Positions 8,351-18,244 of a DNA stretch of 64,000 bases are shown here, piece after piece (positions within the stretch are counted from its first letter, which is position 1; each line of letters opens with the position of its first letter). Under the pieces are notes generated by a model. The model was given only the letters and a program-made list of their open reading frames with translations. It had not been told where the DNA came from and ran no database searches. Source of the stretch: Alphaproteobacteria bacterium (GTDB lineage Bacteria; Pseudomonadota; Alphaproteobacteria; Ferrovibrionales; Ferrovibrionaceae); the NCBI GenBank assembly GCA_018336035.1, contig JAGXRD010000078.1, forward strand, positions 1 through 64,000, read 5' to 3'. The translations under genes and the position numbers were made by a program.

Positions 8351-9937
8351 TTACTTGGTCACGTTGCGGTACAGCACCAGGTCGTTGGTCGGGCCATGGA
8401 TGAAGCCCTTCACGTCATTCCGCAGCGCCACCTGGGCCTGGGCCTGGAAGGTCATCACCCAGGGCGAGGACTTCAGCACGTCGCGCTGCAGCTCGCGATA
8501 CATGTCGAGACGCTTGGCGGTGTCGCGCTCGACCAGGGCCGCACGGGTGCGGGCCGAGAGTTCCGCCGGAGCCCAGGAATTGCGCCAGGTGGTGGTGCTC
8601 TGCGGGCTGCCGTCGCTGTTGTCGACGTTATAGGCAAAGGCCTTGGCGTTCGAATGCGGGTCCATGAAATCGGGGCCCCAGTAGAGCAGCATCATTTCAT
8701 GCTGGCGGGCGCGATACTTGGTGATCACCTGCGCCGAGGTGCCGGGCAGCAGGTTCACCTTGATGCCGGCCTGCGCCATGGTTGCCTGCATCGACTGGGC
8801 GATGTCGGTGAAGGGCGCCGACGAGATCATGTCCATGTCGACCGACAGGTTCTGGATATTGGCCTTGGCCAGGATGTCCTTGGCCTTGGCGACATCCAGC
8901 TTGTAAGGCTTGTCCTCCACCGCGCCGGGGAAGCCCGAGGGCCAGAAGGTCTGGTGTACCTTCATCTGGCCGCGCAGCAGCGTGTTGGCGATGCCGTCAT
9001 AGTCGATCAGGTAGCGCATCGCCTCCCACAAAGCCGGGTTCTTCAGCTTGTCGTGCTTCAGGTTGAAGCTGAAGAAGTGCAAAGCGGCCTGCGGATAGGT
9101 TTCGACCTTGATGCCGGCCTTGTCCTTGACGGCGGCGATCTGGTCCGGGCCGAGATTGCGGGCGATATCGGCATCGCCGGATTCCACCATCAGGCGCTGG
9201 GTCGAGGCCTCGGCCACATGGTTGAACACGATCTGGTTCATCTTCGGCGGGCCGCCGGCATGGTTCTTGTTGGCATCCAGCACCAGCGACTCGCCCGGAC
9301 GCCAGACGCGCAGCGCGAAGGGACCGGAGCCGGCCGAGTTGCGCGACAGCCAGGCATTGCCAAGGTCATTGTCCTTGGCATTCTTCATCGCTTCCTTTTC
9401 GTCGACGATGGAGCCGGGACGGGCGGCCAGCGCGTTCAGCACGAAGGAGGGCGCGAAATTCTCGGCAATCGAAACCGAGACCTCGCTGTCCGACACCTTC
9501 TTCACCATCTGGTCGATATTGTCGGCGGTCCAGCCGAACTGCGCCAGGATGAAGGCCGGCGCCTTCTTCAGCACGATCACGCGGCGCAGCGAGAAGACCA
9601 CGTCTTCCGGGCGCACCGGATTGCCCGATGCGAATTTCACGCCGCTCTTCAGCTTGAAGGTGATGGTCTTGCCGTCGTCGGAAATCTTCCAGCTCTCGGC
9701 CAGGCCCGGCTCGATCTTTTCGATCTGGGCCGGATTATATTCGACCAGCTTGTTATAGATGTTGGCGACCACCTCGCCGCTGGTGAATTCATAGGCCTGC
9801 GCGGGATCGAGGCTGACGATATCGTCGATATTCTTCGCCACCACCAGCAGGTTCGGCGGCGTCTTGGCGTTTGCGAGCGGAATGCCGGCGGCGACGGAGA
9901 TGAGCGTCGCGGCCAGCGTCAGACTTACTCGGTTCAT
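8351..9937 (-). CDS. Family 5 peptide-type extracellular binding protein
   Basis: Periplasmic binding protein of the peptide/opine/nickel family, 528 aa. It begins with a Sec signal peptide (MNRVSLTLAATLISVAAGIPLANA, cut near residue 24). The family 5 core is clear: DIVSLDPAQAYEFTSGEVVANIYNKL early, then GLAESWKISDDGKTITFKL, FASGNPVRPEDVVFSL and a late segment resembling DLVLYRN. It follows the GAF gene by 38 bp. Ligand unknown; family members bind di- and oligopeptides, opines, nickel-chelates or sugars. Confidence 0.92.
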   Translation of the reverse strand: MNRVSLTLAATLISVAAGIPLANAKTPPNLLVVAKNIDDIVSLDPAQAYEFTSGEVVANIYNKLVEYNPAQIEKIEPGLAESWKISDDGKTITFKLKSGVKFASGNPVRPEDVVFSLRRVIVLKKAPAFILAQFGWTADNIDQMVKKVSDSEVSVSIAENFAPSFVLNALAARPGSIVDEKEAMKNAKDNDLGNAWLSRNSAGSGPFALRVWRPGESLVLDANKNHAGGPPKMNQIVFNHVAEASTQRLMVESGDADIARNLGPDQIAAVKDKAGIKVETYPQAALHFFSFNLKHDKLKNPALWEAMRYLIDYDGIANTLLRGQMKVHQTFWPSGFPGAVEDKPYKLDVAKAKDILAKANIQNLSVDMDMISSAPFTDIAQSMQATMAQAGIKVNLLPGTSAQVITKYRARQHEMMLLYWGPDFMDPHSNAKAFAYNVDNSDGSPQSTTTWRNSWAPAELSARTRAALVERDTAKRLDMYRELQRDVLKSSPWVMTFQAQAQVALRNDVKGFIHGPTNDLVLYRNVTK

Positions 9938-9975
9938 GGTCGGTCCCCCTTGGTCAAATGATGTGGTAAATACGT

Positions 9976-10464
9976 TCAGCTCTCGGCGGTGAGCAAGGCC
10001 GGCAGCAGCTGCCGTGCGAGGATCATGGCCGGTTCAAGATGCTGCGTATCGTAGACGAGCGGCGCGTCGAGCAGGTTGGCGGTGCCCAGCACTGCGCCGT
10101 TATAGACGATCGGCAGGTTCATCACCGAGCCGAGGCCCAGACCGGCAATCGTTTCGTGATCGGGAAAATAGGGTCTGAAATCCTCCACCGTGCGGCCGAG
10201 GAAAGGCTGCATCTGGGTGCGCACGCGCTCGTTATAGGCATTGGGCAGCACCGGCTTCCGGCCGCCGACCGGATAGACGTCCTGATTGGTCGAGTGAATC
10301 CGCTCCACCTCGCGACCGCCCTTCAGGATCTGCGTCACGGTATAGAGCTTGAAGCCGACAGTGGCGGCGAAAGCCTTGCCGACAGCTTCCAGCAGGCTGC
10401 GCGGCTGATCTGTTGCTGCCCAGCTGCTCTGCACATCGAGAACCAATGCACTGACTGAACTCAT
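9976..10464 (-). CDS. GAF-domain protein linked to a peptide transporter
   Basis: 162-aa cytoplasmic protein that is essentially one GAF domain: LLEAVGKAFAATVGFKLYTVTQ at the start and GLGSVMNLPIVYNGAVLGTANLLDAP in the second half, the latter being the typical GAF strand-turn-strand. The ATG overlaps the stop of the XRE-cupin regulator by 4 bp, so the two are made together. GAF domains bind small ligands. This one may sense a substrate or breakdown product of the transporter or modulate the regulator. No enzymatic motif was seen. Function is inference; the fold is well supported. Confidence 0.8.
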   Translation of the reverse strand: MSSVSALVLDVQSSWAATDQPRSLLEAVGKAFAATVGFKLYTVTQILKGGREVERIHSTNQDVYPVGGRKPVLPNAYNERVRTQMQPFLGRTVEDFRPYFPDHETIAGLGLGSVMNLPIVYNGAVLGTANLLDAPLVYDTQHLEPAMILARQLLPALLTAES

Positions 10465-11108
10465 GGATGGAATCCCTGTGATTCGTTACTGCGAAACACC
10501 GGCACAGTGCCGACCCAGATGACGGCAACCGGCTTTTTGCCGCGATTGCTGTAGGAATGCGGTGTGTCACCGCGGAAATGGCAGGTATCGCCGGGGCCGA
10601 GCGTGGCGGCCTCGCCGTCGATCACCAGCTCCAGCTGGCCGTTCAGCACGTAAAGCCATTCCTCGCCGACATGGGCGATGGTCTCGGCGCCATAGCCGGG
10701 CGGGACATGGATGATCACGGCATCCATCTGCTGGCCAGGAAATACGGTGGACAGCCGCTCGTAACGCAGGTCGGCCGCTTCGATGCCGAACTGGTGCCGC
10801 TGGCTGGCGCGGGTGATCGCGCCGGCGGTGGAACTGACATGCACGAAGGTCGAGACCGGCAATTCCAGCGCAAAGGCGATGCCAGCCAGGCTGCCGAGCG
10901 AGGGCGTCGCCATGCCGCGCTCGACCAGCGACAGGAATGCCGGCGACAGCTTCGCCTTCTCGCTCACCTGCACCAGGGTCAGCTTGCGCTTCTGGCGTTC
11001 CTGCCGGATCAGCGCGCCCAGATTCGAGACCAGCGCCTCGCGGGCCGCCAGCGCCGCATCTTCGGTGTCGCCTACCGTGTCATGGGCGGAAATCGTGTCG
11101 CGATCCAT
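10461..11108 (-). CDS. XRE-cupin transcriptional regulator
   Basis: 215 aa. An N-terminal helix-turn-helix of Cro/CI type (about residues 28-85: LGALIRQERQKRKLTLVQVS, then AKLSPAFLSLVERGMATPSL) is joined to a C-terminal cupin (GEEWLYVLNGQLELVIDGE, LGPGDTCHFRGDTPHSYSN), whose His/Glu positions suit ligand or metal binding. It heads the minus-strand peptide-ABC operon and is divergent from the GNAT gene, so it probably regulates its own operon in response to a small molecule. Promoter elements should lie in the AT-rich 11109-11160. Confidence 0.88.
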   Translation of the reverse strand: MDRDTISAHDTVGDTEDAALAAREALVSNLGALIRQERQKRKLTLVQVSEKAKLSPAFLSLVERGMATPSLGSLAGIAFALELPVSTFVHVSSTAGAITRASQRHQFGIEAADLRYERLSTVFPGQQMDAVIIHVPPGYGAETIAHVGEEWLYVLNGQLELVIDGEAATLGPGDTCHFRGDTPHSYSNRGKKPVAVIWVGTVPVFRSNESQGFHP

Positions 11109-11218
11109 GACGGCAGTATTACAAGGATTTTTAATTGAGGTAAAATAATTTTAGTGCAAGTGAAAGCCGGAGCCCCGCCCTGCCCTCCTCATGCCACTCC
11201 CAATATCTCTGGCGGCCC

Positions 11219-11752
11219 GTGCCAGTGGAAACGCCGCGCCTGCTGATCCGGCCCTACCGCGAAAACGATCTCGCGGCGCTGCACGACATCCATCGGCGGC
11301 CCGAGGTGGTGCGGTATGTCTCCTGGCCGGCACATGCCGGGCTTGAGGACTCCCGCCTGCTGCTGGAGACCCGCATGGCGGTGCCGGGCCTTACGAATGA
11401 CGGCGACAAGCTGGTGCTGGCAGCGACCGACAAACAAAACGGTCGGCTGCTCGGCGAAGTGGCGCTGGTCCTCAATGACCGCGCGCTGCTGCAGGGCGAG
11501 ATCGGCTTCATCCTGCATCCCGACCACCAGGGTCATGGCTATGCCCATGAGGCGGCGCAGGCGATGCTGGAGATCGGCTTCGGCACGGCCGGGCTGCGGC
11601 GCATCATCGGCCGCTGCGATGCGCGCAACGCGGCATCGGCTGGCCTGATGGAAAAGCTGGGCATGCGGCGCGAGGCGCATTTCCGGCAGTCGGAATGGAT
11701 CAAGGGCGAATGGATCGACCGGCTGATCTATGCCCGCCTTGCCGGCGCGTAA
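11219..11752 (+). CDS. GNAT-family N-acetyltransferase (RimJ/RimL-like)
   Basis: 177 aa from a GTG at 11219; no better ATG is in frame before the conserved start. The opening METPRLLIRPYRENDLAALH-like segment, acetyl-CoA loop GEIGFILHPDHQGHGYAHEA (Q/RxxGxG/A type: QGHGYA) and C-terminal NAASAGLMEKLGMRREAHF are diagnostic of the Acetyltransf_3 subgroup that acetylates protein N-termini or small amines. Substrate not predictable. Monocistronic, divergent from the peptide operon and convergent with putA. Confidence 0.87.
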   Translation: MPVETPRLLIRPYRENDLAALHDIHRRPEVVRYVSWPAHAGLEDSRLLLETRMAVPGLTNDGDKLVLAATDKQNGRLLGEVALVLNDRALLQGEIGFILHPDHQGHGYAHEAAQAMLEIGFGTAGLRRIIGRCDARNAASAGLMEKLGMRREAHFRQSEWIKGEWIDRLIYARLAGA

Positions 11753-11938
11753 CAGAATGGCGGAGGTGGCAGTCAGGACCTAACTGTTCTCCGCTCCCAA
11801 TTCACTGTTTCGGCCCGAGTAACTGGGATTTTTGACTTTTTTGACAATTTTACCGCGTTGCAACGCCAATTCCCGCTGAAATATCAACAGGTTAAAGGAA
11901 AGAAACGGTATCTCCGCGATGGTGTCATCAGGGATTTA

Positions 11939-12019
11939 TCAGGGAACCAGCCAGCCCTGCAGCATGGCCCGCCCCATGCGGCCGCAGCCGATCAGCACCA
12001 CCCGGGAAATCTGCTTCAT
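11939..12019 (-). pseudogene. proC: 5' remnant of proC (pyrroline-5-carboxylate reductase), 26 codons
   Basis: On the minus strand, an ATG at 12019 opens 26 codons ending in TGA at 11939. The peptide contains ISRVVLIGCGRMGRAMLQGW, which is the NAD(P)-binding beta-alpha start of ProC (GxGxMGxA). Full ProC is about 270 aa; nothing ProC-like follows the stop in any frame I read. The fragment lies 17 bp downstream of the putA stop, so a putA-proC arrangement may have existed and lost most of proC. It could also be a coincidental short ORF, but the motif match is unusually good. Confidence 0.55.
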
Positions 12020-12036
12020 ATCTCGCACCACACGCT

Positions 12037-15000
12037 TCAACCGATACTCATCAGACTGGCATTGCCGCCGGCAGCCGCCGTATTCGTGCTGATGCTCTGT
12101 TCGCTTACCAGCCATTCCAGCGGGTAATCCGAACTCTGCCGGCCTGTCACGATGAAGACCGGAATGACCTGCTGGTAGTCCTCCGCGAGCCTGACCGAAA
12201 GCGCGCTCAGATCATCGCCATCGCCCTCAAAGAGCGCGGCATCGGCATGGCCTTCAGAAAACCAGGCCTTCAGGTCTTCAGGAAGCGTGGCAAAGAGCGA
12301 CCGATGCGGGTCCTGGACGACAACCTTGTTGCCGGTAGCCAGCGCGGCCGCCACCTGGGCCAGCACCCCCGCTTCCGACTTGCCGGCGCAGAGCACGGTG
12401 CCGCGCGGGACCCGCACGTAGATGTTGCGCTCACCCACCGGTCCGGGCAGCTCAATGGCTGACCCCAGCGGACTCCGGGCGATAAACGAGGCACAGAGGT
12501 TGGCCTGTGGTTGATGGCCATTGGCCGCCAGCCATTCGCTATAGGCCTGCGCAAATCTGTTTTCCGCCGCCTCCGGCACCGCGACCGGTACGACGGCCGG
12601 TGCGACCGAGAGCAGGCGCTGCAAATACATCGGACCGCCCGCCTTGGGGCCGGTGCCCGACAGACCATGGCCACCGAAGGGCTGAACGCCGACCACCGCG
12701 CCGATGATATTGCGGTTGACATAGAAATTGCCGGCATGCACCCGCCGGATGACATGGGCGATGGTCTCATCGATGCGGCTATGCAATCCGAATGTCAGGC
12801 CGTAGCCGGTGCCATTGATCTGGTCGATCAGGCTGTCGAGCTCCTCACGGCGATAGCGGACGACATGGAGAACCGGACCGAAAATCTCGGCCTTGAGATC
12901 GGAAATCTGGTTCAGTTCAATGATGGTCGGCGGCACAAAGGTGCCGAAGCGTGCGCCTGACGGCAGTTCGAGCTGTTCGACACGGAACTTCCGCACGCGC
13001 ATCGCATCGATATGCCGGTTGATGCCCCCCTGAGCTGTCGCCGAGATGACCGGCCCGACATCGACGGACAGGCGGTCAGGCGATCCGATGGTCAGTTCCG
13101 CCATCGCACCGCGCAACATGGTCAGCACATGGTCGGCAATATCCTCCTGCAGGCACAGGATTCGCAGAGCCGAGCAGCGCTGGCCGGCGGAATCGAATGC
13201 CGAGGTGATCACATCCATCACCACCTGCTCAGGCAGCGCCGATGAATCGACGATCATCGCATTCAGGCCACCGGTTTCGGCAATCAGCGGAATGGGTGTG
13301 CCTTCCGGGCTCAGTCGGGGCGCCAGCTGCTTCTGAATCAGCCGCGCGACTTCCGTCGAGCCTGTGAACATCACACCCCGGACCCGGCTATCCGCGACCA
13401 GAGCGGCGCCGATCCGTCCGTCACCGGGCAGCAGTTGCACGGCGCCGGCGGGCACGCCGGCTTCGCGCAGAATCTCCACGGCCTGCGTGGCGATCAGCGG
13501 CGTTTCCTCGGCCGGCTTCGCGAGGACCACATTGCCCGCCGCTAGCGCCGCCGCCACCTGGCCCGTGAAGATCGCCAGCGGGAAATTCCACGGGCTGATG
13601 CAGACGACCGGCCCCAAGGGGCGATGCGTATCGTTGGAAAAAGCCGCGATGGCCTTCGCGTAGTACCGCAGGAAATCGACCGCTTCCCGCACCTCGCCGA
13701 TGGCATTCGGGAGCGTTTTGCCCGCCTCCCGGACAATAAGTCCGAGCAGCTGGGGCATCCGGTCCTCCAGGAAATCCGCAGCGCGCAGCAGGCACCGGGC
13801 GCGCTCTTCCGGCGGCGTCGACTGCCAGATAGGCAAAGCAGCGACAGCGCCATCCATCGCCCGGATTACGATTTCCGGGCTCGACTGCGTTACATGGCCG
13901 ACCAGATCAGTGTGACTGGAGGGATTGCGGATGTCGTCGACCAGCCCACTCTCCGCGATGCCGTCGGCAAGCAGCGGCGCCGCCTTCCAGACCTGATCGG
14001 TGCTGGAGAGCAAAGCCGCCGACAGGGAAGCCAGCCTCTGCTCATTCGACAGATCGATGCCAGTCGAGTTACGGCGCTCGCCGAGAATATCTCTCGGCAG
14101 AGCGATTTTCGGATGGCCCGAGCCGAGCGGCTGAATGGCCCTGGCGGTTTCGACTGGATCGGCAATCAGACGATCCACGGGAATCTCGTTTTCCGCAATC
14201 TGGTTGACGAACGAGGTATTGGCACCGTTCTCGAGCAGGCGGCGCACGAGGTAGGCCAGCAGGGTCTCATGCGTGCCGACCGGGGCATAGATGCGGCAGG
14301 GACGGTTCAGTTTCTCGCGGCCCACCACTTCTTCATAGAGCGGCTCGCCCATGCCATGCAGGCACTGGAACTCATACTGGCCGGAATAGTAGTTCTCACC
14401 AGCCATCGTGTAGATGGTGGCCAGTGTCTGGGCGTTATGGGTGGCAAACTGGGGATAGACCGCATCGGGTGTGCCCAGCAGTTTCCGGGCGCAGGCCAGA
14501 TACGAAACGTCGGTGTGGACCTTGCGGGTGAAGACCGGGAAACCTTCAAGGCCATCGACCTGTGCCCGCTTGATTTCGCTGTCCCAGTAGGCGCCCTTCA
14601 CCAGTCGCACCATGATCCGGTGATTGCTGCGCCGGGCAAGATCGATGATCCAGTCCAGCACGAAGGGCGCGCGCTTCTGGTAAGCCTGAACGACAAAACC
14701 GATACCGTTCCAACCCGCCAGATCCGGGTCGAAACACAGTCCCTCCAGAAGATCGAGGGAGATTTCCAGGCGGTCCGCCTCTTCGGCGTCGATATTGAGA
14801 CCAATATCGTAACGGCGTGCGAGCAGAGCCAGAGCCTTCACGCGTGGCAGGAGTTCGCTTTTCAGCCGCTCCAGATTGGCGCGGTTGTAGCGGGGATGCA
14901 GCGCAGACAGTTTGATTGAGATGCCGGGGCCTTCATAGATCCCACGGCGAGCCGAAGCGCGTCCGATAGCATGAATGGCCTGCTCGTAATCGGCGTAATA

Positions 15001-15882
15001 GCGCTCAGCGTCGGCGGCCGTGACCGCAGCCTCGCCCAGCATGTCATAGGAATACCGGAATCCCTGGGCTTCGTATTTCTGGCTGTTCGCCAGGGCTTCG
15101 GCAATCGTCTGCCCGGTTACGAATTGCTCGCCCATCATGCGCATGGCGATATCCACGCCCTTGCGGATAAGCGGTTCGCCGCCCTTGGCAATCATCTTGG
15201 TGAGGGCGTTCGAAAGCGACTTGCCGCTGGTGGTCGCGGTCAGCCGTCCAGTGATGAGCAAACCCCAGGTCGCTGCATTGACGAAGAGGGAACGGCTATG
15301 CCCCAGATGCGACTCCCAGTCGCCGAGACCAATTTTGTCGCGGATCAGGGCATCGCGGGTGGCCTTGTCCGGAATGCGCAGCAGCGCTTCCGCGAGGCAC
15401 ATGAGCGCAATGCCTTCCTGGCTCGACAGGGAATATTCGTGGATCAGGCCTTCGACGCCACCGGACTGACCCTTGCCACGGAGAGTCTCGACCAGCTTGC
15501 GCGCCAGCTCGCGGGCTGCCGCGGCGGTCGGCTTCGGCAGGGTCGCCTCGGCGATGAGCTGGGGTACGCATTCCGGTTCGGGGCGGCGGTAGGCGGCGGT
15601 AATCTTGGCCCGCAGAACGCTTTGCGGCTGGACGGTCTGGGCAAACTCCAGGAATGGCGGTGAAGGCGCGTCAGCCGGGGGATCGATGTCGCCGAGGTCA
15701 ATTCCGGCCTCCCGGTCGTCGTGCAGGCCGCTCAGACTCTCCCCGCGCTCGGCCTTTTCCAGCGCGGCGATGATGGCCTGCTTGATGAGCCAGTGCGGCG
15801 TCCGGCCGATCCCGTCTGCCGCCTTCTTCAGCCGGGCCTTGATGTCCTCATCAATTTTTACGCCGATCGTCGTATTGGCCAC
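12037..15882 (-). CDS. putA: Trifunctional PutA: proline dehydrogenase / P5C dehydrogenase with repressor domain
   Basis: 1281 aa. Oxidises L-proline to P5C (FAD), then glutamate semialdehyde to glutamate (NAD+), channelling the intermediate. Residues 1-50 are a ribbon-helix-helix ([20 protein letters not shown]) that usually represses put genes when proline is scarce. The PRODH barrel follows ([51 protein letters not shown]). The aldehyde dehydrogenase part has [32 protein letters not shown] with its Glu, and the catalytic Cys in [11 protein letters not shown]. The conserved C-terminal lid ends [15 protein letters not shown]. Length and order fit type C PutA. It is transcribed alone; the 222 bp upstream should hold an autoregulated promoter. 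Confidence 0.97.
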   Translation of the reverse strand: MANTTIGVKIDEDIKARLKKAADGIGRTPHWLIKQAIIAALEKAERGESLSGLHDDREAGIDLGDIDPPADAPSPPFLEFAQTVQPQSVLRAKITAAYRRPEPECVPQLIAEATLPKPTAAAARELARKLVETLRGKGQSGGVEGLIHEYSLSSQEGIALMCLAEALLRIPDKATRDALIRDKIGLGDWESHLGHSRSLFVNAATWGLLITGRLTATTSGKSLSNALTKMIAKGGEPLIRKGVDIAMRMMGEQFVTGQTIAEALANSQKYEAQGFRYSYDMLGEAAVTAADAERYYADYEQAIHAIGRASARRGIYEGPGISIKLSALHPRYNRANLERLKSELLPRVKALALLARRYDIGLNIDAEEADRLEISLDLLEGLCFDPDLAGWNGIGFVVQAYQKRAPFVLDWIIDLARRSNHRIMVRLVKGAYWDSEIKRAQVDGLEGFPVFTRKVHTDVSYLACARKLLGTPDAVYPQFATHNAQTLATIYTMAGENYYSGQYEFQCLHGMGEPLYEEVVGREKLNRPCRIYAPVGTHETLLAYLVRRLLENGANTSFVNQIAENEIPVDRLIADPVETARAIQPLGSGHPKIALPRDILGERRNSTGIDLSNEQRLASLSAALLSSTDQVWKAAPLLADGIAESGLVDDIRNPSSHTDLVGHVTQSSPEIVIRAMDGAVAALPIWQSTPPEERARCLLRAADFLEDRMPQLLGLIVREAGKTLPNAIGEVREAVDFLRYYAKAIAAFSNDTHRPLGPVVCISPWNFPLAIFTGQVAAALAAGNVVLAKPAEETPLIATQAVEILREAGVPAGAVQLLPGDGRIGAALVADSRVRGVMFTGSTEVARLIQKQLAPRLSPEGTPIPLIAETGGLNAMIVDSSALPEQVVMDVITSAFDSAGQRCSALRILCLQEDIADHVLTMLRGAMAELTIGSPDRLSVDVGPVISATAQGGINRHIDAMRVRKFRVEQLELPSGARFGTFVPPTIIELNQISDLKAEIFGPVLHVVRYRREELDSLIDQINGTGYGLTFGLHSRIDETIAHVIRRVHAGNFYVNRNIIGAVVGVQPFGGHGLSGTGPKAGGPMYLQRLLSVAPAVVPVAVPEAAENRFAQAYSEWLAANGHQPQANLCASFIARSPLGSAIELPGPVGERNIYVRVPRGTVLCAGKSEAGVLAQVAAALATGNKVVVQDPHRSLFATLPEDLKAWFSEGHADAALFEGDGDDLSALSVRLAEDYQQVIPVFIVTGRQSSDYPLEWLVSEQSISTNTAAAGGNASLMSIG

Positions 15883-16130
15883 CGTTTACCCCCTGCAGTG
15901 TAGTTCCCGGATTCCGCGGGTCAAAACAAGCATCCTTGTTGAGGGTCAACTCGGAGTCTCATTGAAAGACCTAGCAGCGACATTGGAAGAAATTTTCGGA
16001 GTCGATAATCGAAGGATTTGATGAGCTATTCGCCTGCGATTTGTGGCTCGCCAGTACCCGCCAACCGCCCATTCCGATTGCAAGGAGAATCTGGCTGCCC
16101 CGCGTCAGGTCCCGATTTGCACTGCGCCGC

Positions 16131-16934
16131 TCAGATTCTTGAGCGCAGCGATGATGCTGAGTGCGGTGATCTTGCCGTCTTGGGATTCTCGACCGAGGGA
16201 ATGTTGGCGATTTCCATCGAGAAGGTCGCGCTATCACTGTCGACCGTAATGCGGTGACGATTGCGGTCTGAGGCCGGATCGGCCCAGATCTCGATCATGG
16301 TGCGGTCGGCGCCGATGCCGGCGAGGCCTAGAGCGGCCACGACGTTGACGTCGGTCGGAAAACCAATGACGGCGTCGCGGGCGGTGCCCTCGAACACCTT
16401 CCTGGGCTCGGTCAGGTTCTCCAGCGAGATGTTGTTTTTCACCAGATACGGAGCCCCCTCGAGACCTTTCACCGGCTTGCGCGTGACCATGCGGACCGAG
16501 TTGATGGTGCCTTCCTTAGCTGCCTTGACGGCATCCAAACCGATCAGCGCGCCAGTAGGAGCAACAATCTTCCCGCCATATGCCCTGGCCAGGTCCAACA
16601 GATGGGGGCGACTGACCAATGCGCCAACACTGATGACGACCAGCGTACGGCCTGCTTTCAGCACAGGTTCAGCGAGCGTGTCGAACACCGAGGCCGGCAG
16701 CGCTTCGATGATCACATCTGCCACCTCTGGCAGATCCTCCAGTTCCATCAACGTCACCGGCGACTTCAGTTCAGCCAGGAATGCCCTGGCCGTCTCTGGA
16801 TTGCGGATCGAGGCGGCAACCAGTTCGCAGCCCTCCAGTCCCTTGTCGATACGCCTGGCGACAACCTTGCCGATGCTACCCAGGCCCGCGATCGCAACGC
16901 GCAGCGGCGCGCTGGCGGTCTTCGCTGAGCCCAT
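16131..16934 (-). CDS. Aspartate dehydrogenase-like protein (DUF108) with a 3' frameshift
   Basis: Predicted NAD(P)-dependent L-aspartate dehydrogenase (oxaloacetate or iminoaspartate formation). The Rossmann start RVAIAGLGSIGKVVARRID, central SVGALVSR, GALIGLDAVKAAKEG and GFPTDVNVVAALGLAGIGAD are family hallmarks. The start was set at the ATG at 16934, which has GGAG six bases upstream. The last 15 or so residues read ARSPHSASSLRSRI. One missing base near 16174-16178 would instead give the expected NPKTGKITALSIIAALKNL and a stop at 16105. So the gene is frameshifted at its 3' end, by mutation or by sequencing error. Downstream of the DadA-like gene. Confidence 0.85.
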   Translation of the reverse strand: MGSAKTASAPLRVAIAGLGSIGKVVARRIDKGLEGCELVAASIRNPETARAFLAELKSPVTLMELEDLPEVADVIIEALPASVFDTLAEPVLKAGRTLVVISVGALVSRPHLLDLARAYGGKIVAPTGALIGLDAVKAAKEGTINSVRMVTRKPVKGLEGAPYLVKNNISLENLTEPRKVFEGTARDAVIGFPTDVNVVAALGLAGIGADRTMIEIWADPASDRNRHRITVDSDSATFSMEIANIPSVENPKTARSPHSASSLRSRI

Positions 16935-16990
16935 AACGTCTCCAGGCTGCATCCCTCCGCTCACTACCCTATCTCCATGCATGCTGTGCG

Positions 16991-18244
16991 TTAAGCAAAC
17001 CGACTCACCGACAGCGCACTGATGTCATGTCGAGGCACACCAGATTGCAGAATCTCACTGACCAGTTCGGCCGTGACTGCAGCCAGTGTCAATCCCAAGT
17101 GCTGGTGGCCAAATGCCAGAGTCACGTTCCTGTAGCCCGGCACGACTCCAATCATTGGCAAGTAGTCTGGCAAAGTCGGCCGGTCACCAAACCATCGGGA
17201 TCGCTCTGTCAGCCCCGGATGATCAAAGAGCTCTTCTGCATGGCGCCGGAGGATATCCGCCCGCCTCCAGTCCGGTGCTCGCGCGCCGAGTTCAACCGTC
17301 CCAGCCAGCCGCAGGCCTGTCGCCATCGGGGTGGCCACAAAACCGCGTTCGGCAAAAAGCAGGGGAATGCTCAGGGCGATTTCGCGCTCGTCCACCATAA
17401 CATGATATCCGCGCTCGCTGGTCAGAGGCGCTTTCACGCCGAGCGGCCGTATCAGCTCCGGAGAGCCGCTTCCTGCGGCCAGGACAATGCTGCCGGCCCT
17501 GACTTCGCTATCCGCCAGCTTCAAGCCGACCGCCGTCTCCGCCTCGATCAGAATTTCACGGACACGCTGCCCTTCCATCACAGTCCCGCCATCGGCGACG
17601 AAGCTGCGACACAGGCTCCGCACCAGTTCGAATGGATCCGTCGTATATATGGCGTCAGGGTAAAATCGGCCCGCATGCATGTCCCGCTTCAAGGCCGGGC
17701 ACATGGCGCGAATATCAGACGCGGAAACCAGATCAAACCGTATGCCATGCTGCCGGAGCAGCTGACTCTCCTTTTCAGCAGTCCTGGCAGCTTTCGCGGT
17801 CTCGAAAAGGGTGAGATAGCCCTGATGACGGAGCAGCTGCTCGCCTGGGTCCGGGACAAGCCGTTTCCAAGCCACAACGGCTTCGCGGAGCAACGTCGCC
17901 AGAATCTGCGTTCCCTGCCTCACCGTGACGGGCCGGGCTGCCAGCGCGAAGCGTGCCAGCCAGGGGAGAAGCGATGGCAGCGACGGCCAGCGCAGATGCA
18001 GGGGACCAAGCGGATCGGTCAGCATTCCGAACGCACCAAGCAGCACGTCCGGCCGGGCAAGCGGTTGTATATGGTCCACCGCAATCAGACCCGCATTGCC
18101 AAAGGAACAGCCACGACCGATCTCGCCGGCCTCGATGACCACGACCTCTCGCCCAGCACGCTGCAGTGCCCGGGCGCAGGCTATGCCGACGACGCCGCCG
18201 CCGATGACGGCGACATCCGCTTTTCTCAAGCGCCGGTCTGGCAA
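16991..18244 (-). CDS. FAD-dependent D-amino acid dehydrogenase, DadA-like
   Basis: 417-aa DAO-family oxidoreductase. The dinucleotide-binding motif VAVIGGGVVGIACARALQRA is at residues 11-30, followed by GRGCSFGNAGLI and, near the C-terminus, RPTLPDYLPMIGVVPGYRNV and FGHQHLGLTLA, as in DadA, which oxidises D-amino acids to 2-oxo acids and passes electrons to the respiratory chain. Its start overlaps the 3' end of the ornithine cyclodeaminase-like gene by 19 bp. With a dipeptide importer and an M19 dipeptidase homologue upstream in the same direction, oxidation of a D-residue released from imported peptides is plausible. Exact substrate unknown (hydroxyproline-type substrates are an alternative). 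Confidence 0.87.
   Translation of the reverse strand: MPDRRLRKADVAVIGGGVVGIACARALQRAGREVVVIEAGEIGRGCSFGNAGLIAVDHIQPLARPDVLLGAFGMLTDPLGPLHLRWPSLPSLLPWLARFALAARPVTVRQGTQILATLLREAVVAWKRLVPDPGEQLLRHQGYLTLFETAKAARTAEKESQLLRQHGIRFDLVSASDIRAMCPALKRDMHAGRFYPDAIYTTDPFELVRSLCRSFVADGGTVMEGQRVREILIEAETAVGLKLADSEVRAGSIVLAAGSGSPELIRPLGVKAPLTSERGYHVMVDEREIALSIPLLFAERGFVATPMATGLRLAGTVELGARAPDWRRADILRRHAEELFDHPGLTERSRWFGDRPTLPDYLPMIGVVPGYRNVTLAFGHQHLGLTLAAVTAELVSEILQSGVPRHDISALSVSRFA

Noticed and set aside
7709-9961. 750-codon plus-strand open frame opposite the binding protein and permease
   Set aside because: Rich in R, G, A, H with no domain; a shadow of GC-rich genes on the other strand that have clear family motifs.
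13624-14919. 431-codon plus-strand frame opposite putA
   Set aside because: Shadow of the conserved PRODH/P5CDH coding strand.
15605-16021. Plus-strand frame upstream of putA ending SLKDLAATLEEIFGVDNRRI
   Set aside because: Most of it is a shadow of putA; the last 20 codons look protein-like but have no start of their own.
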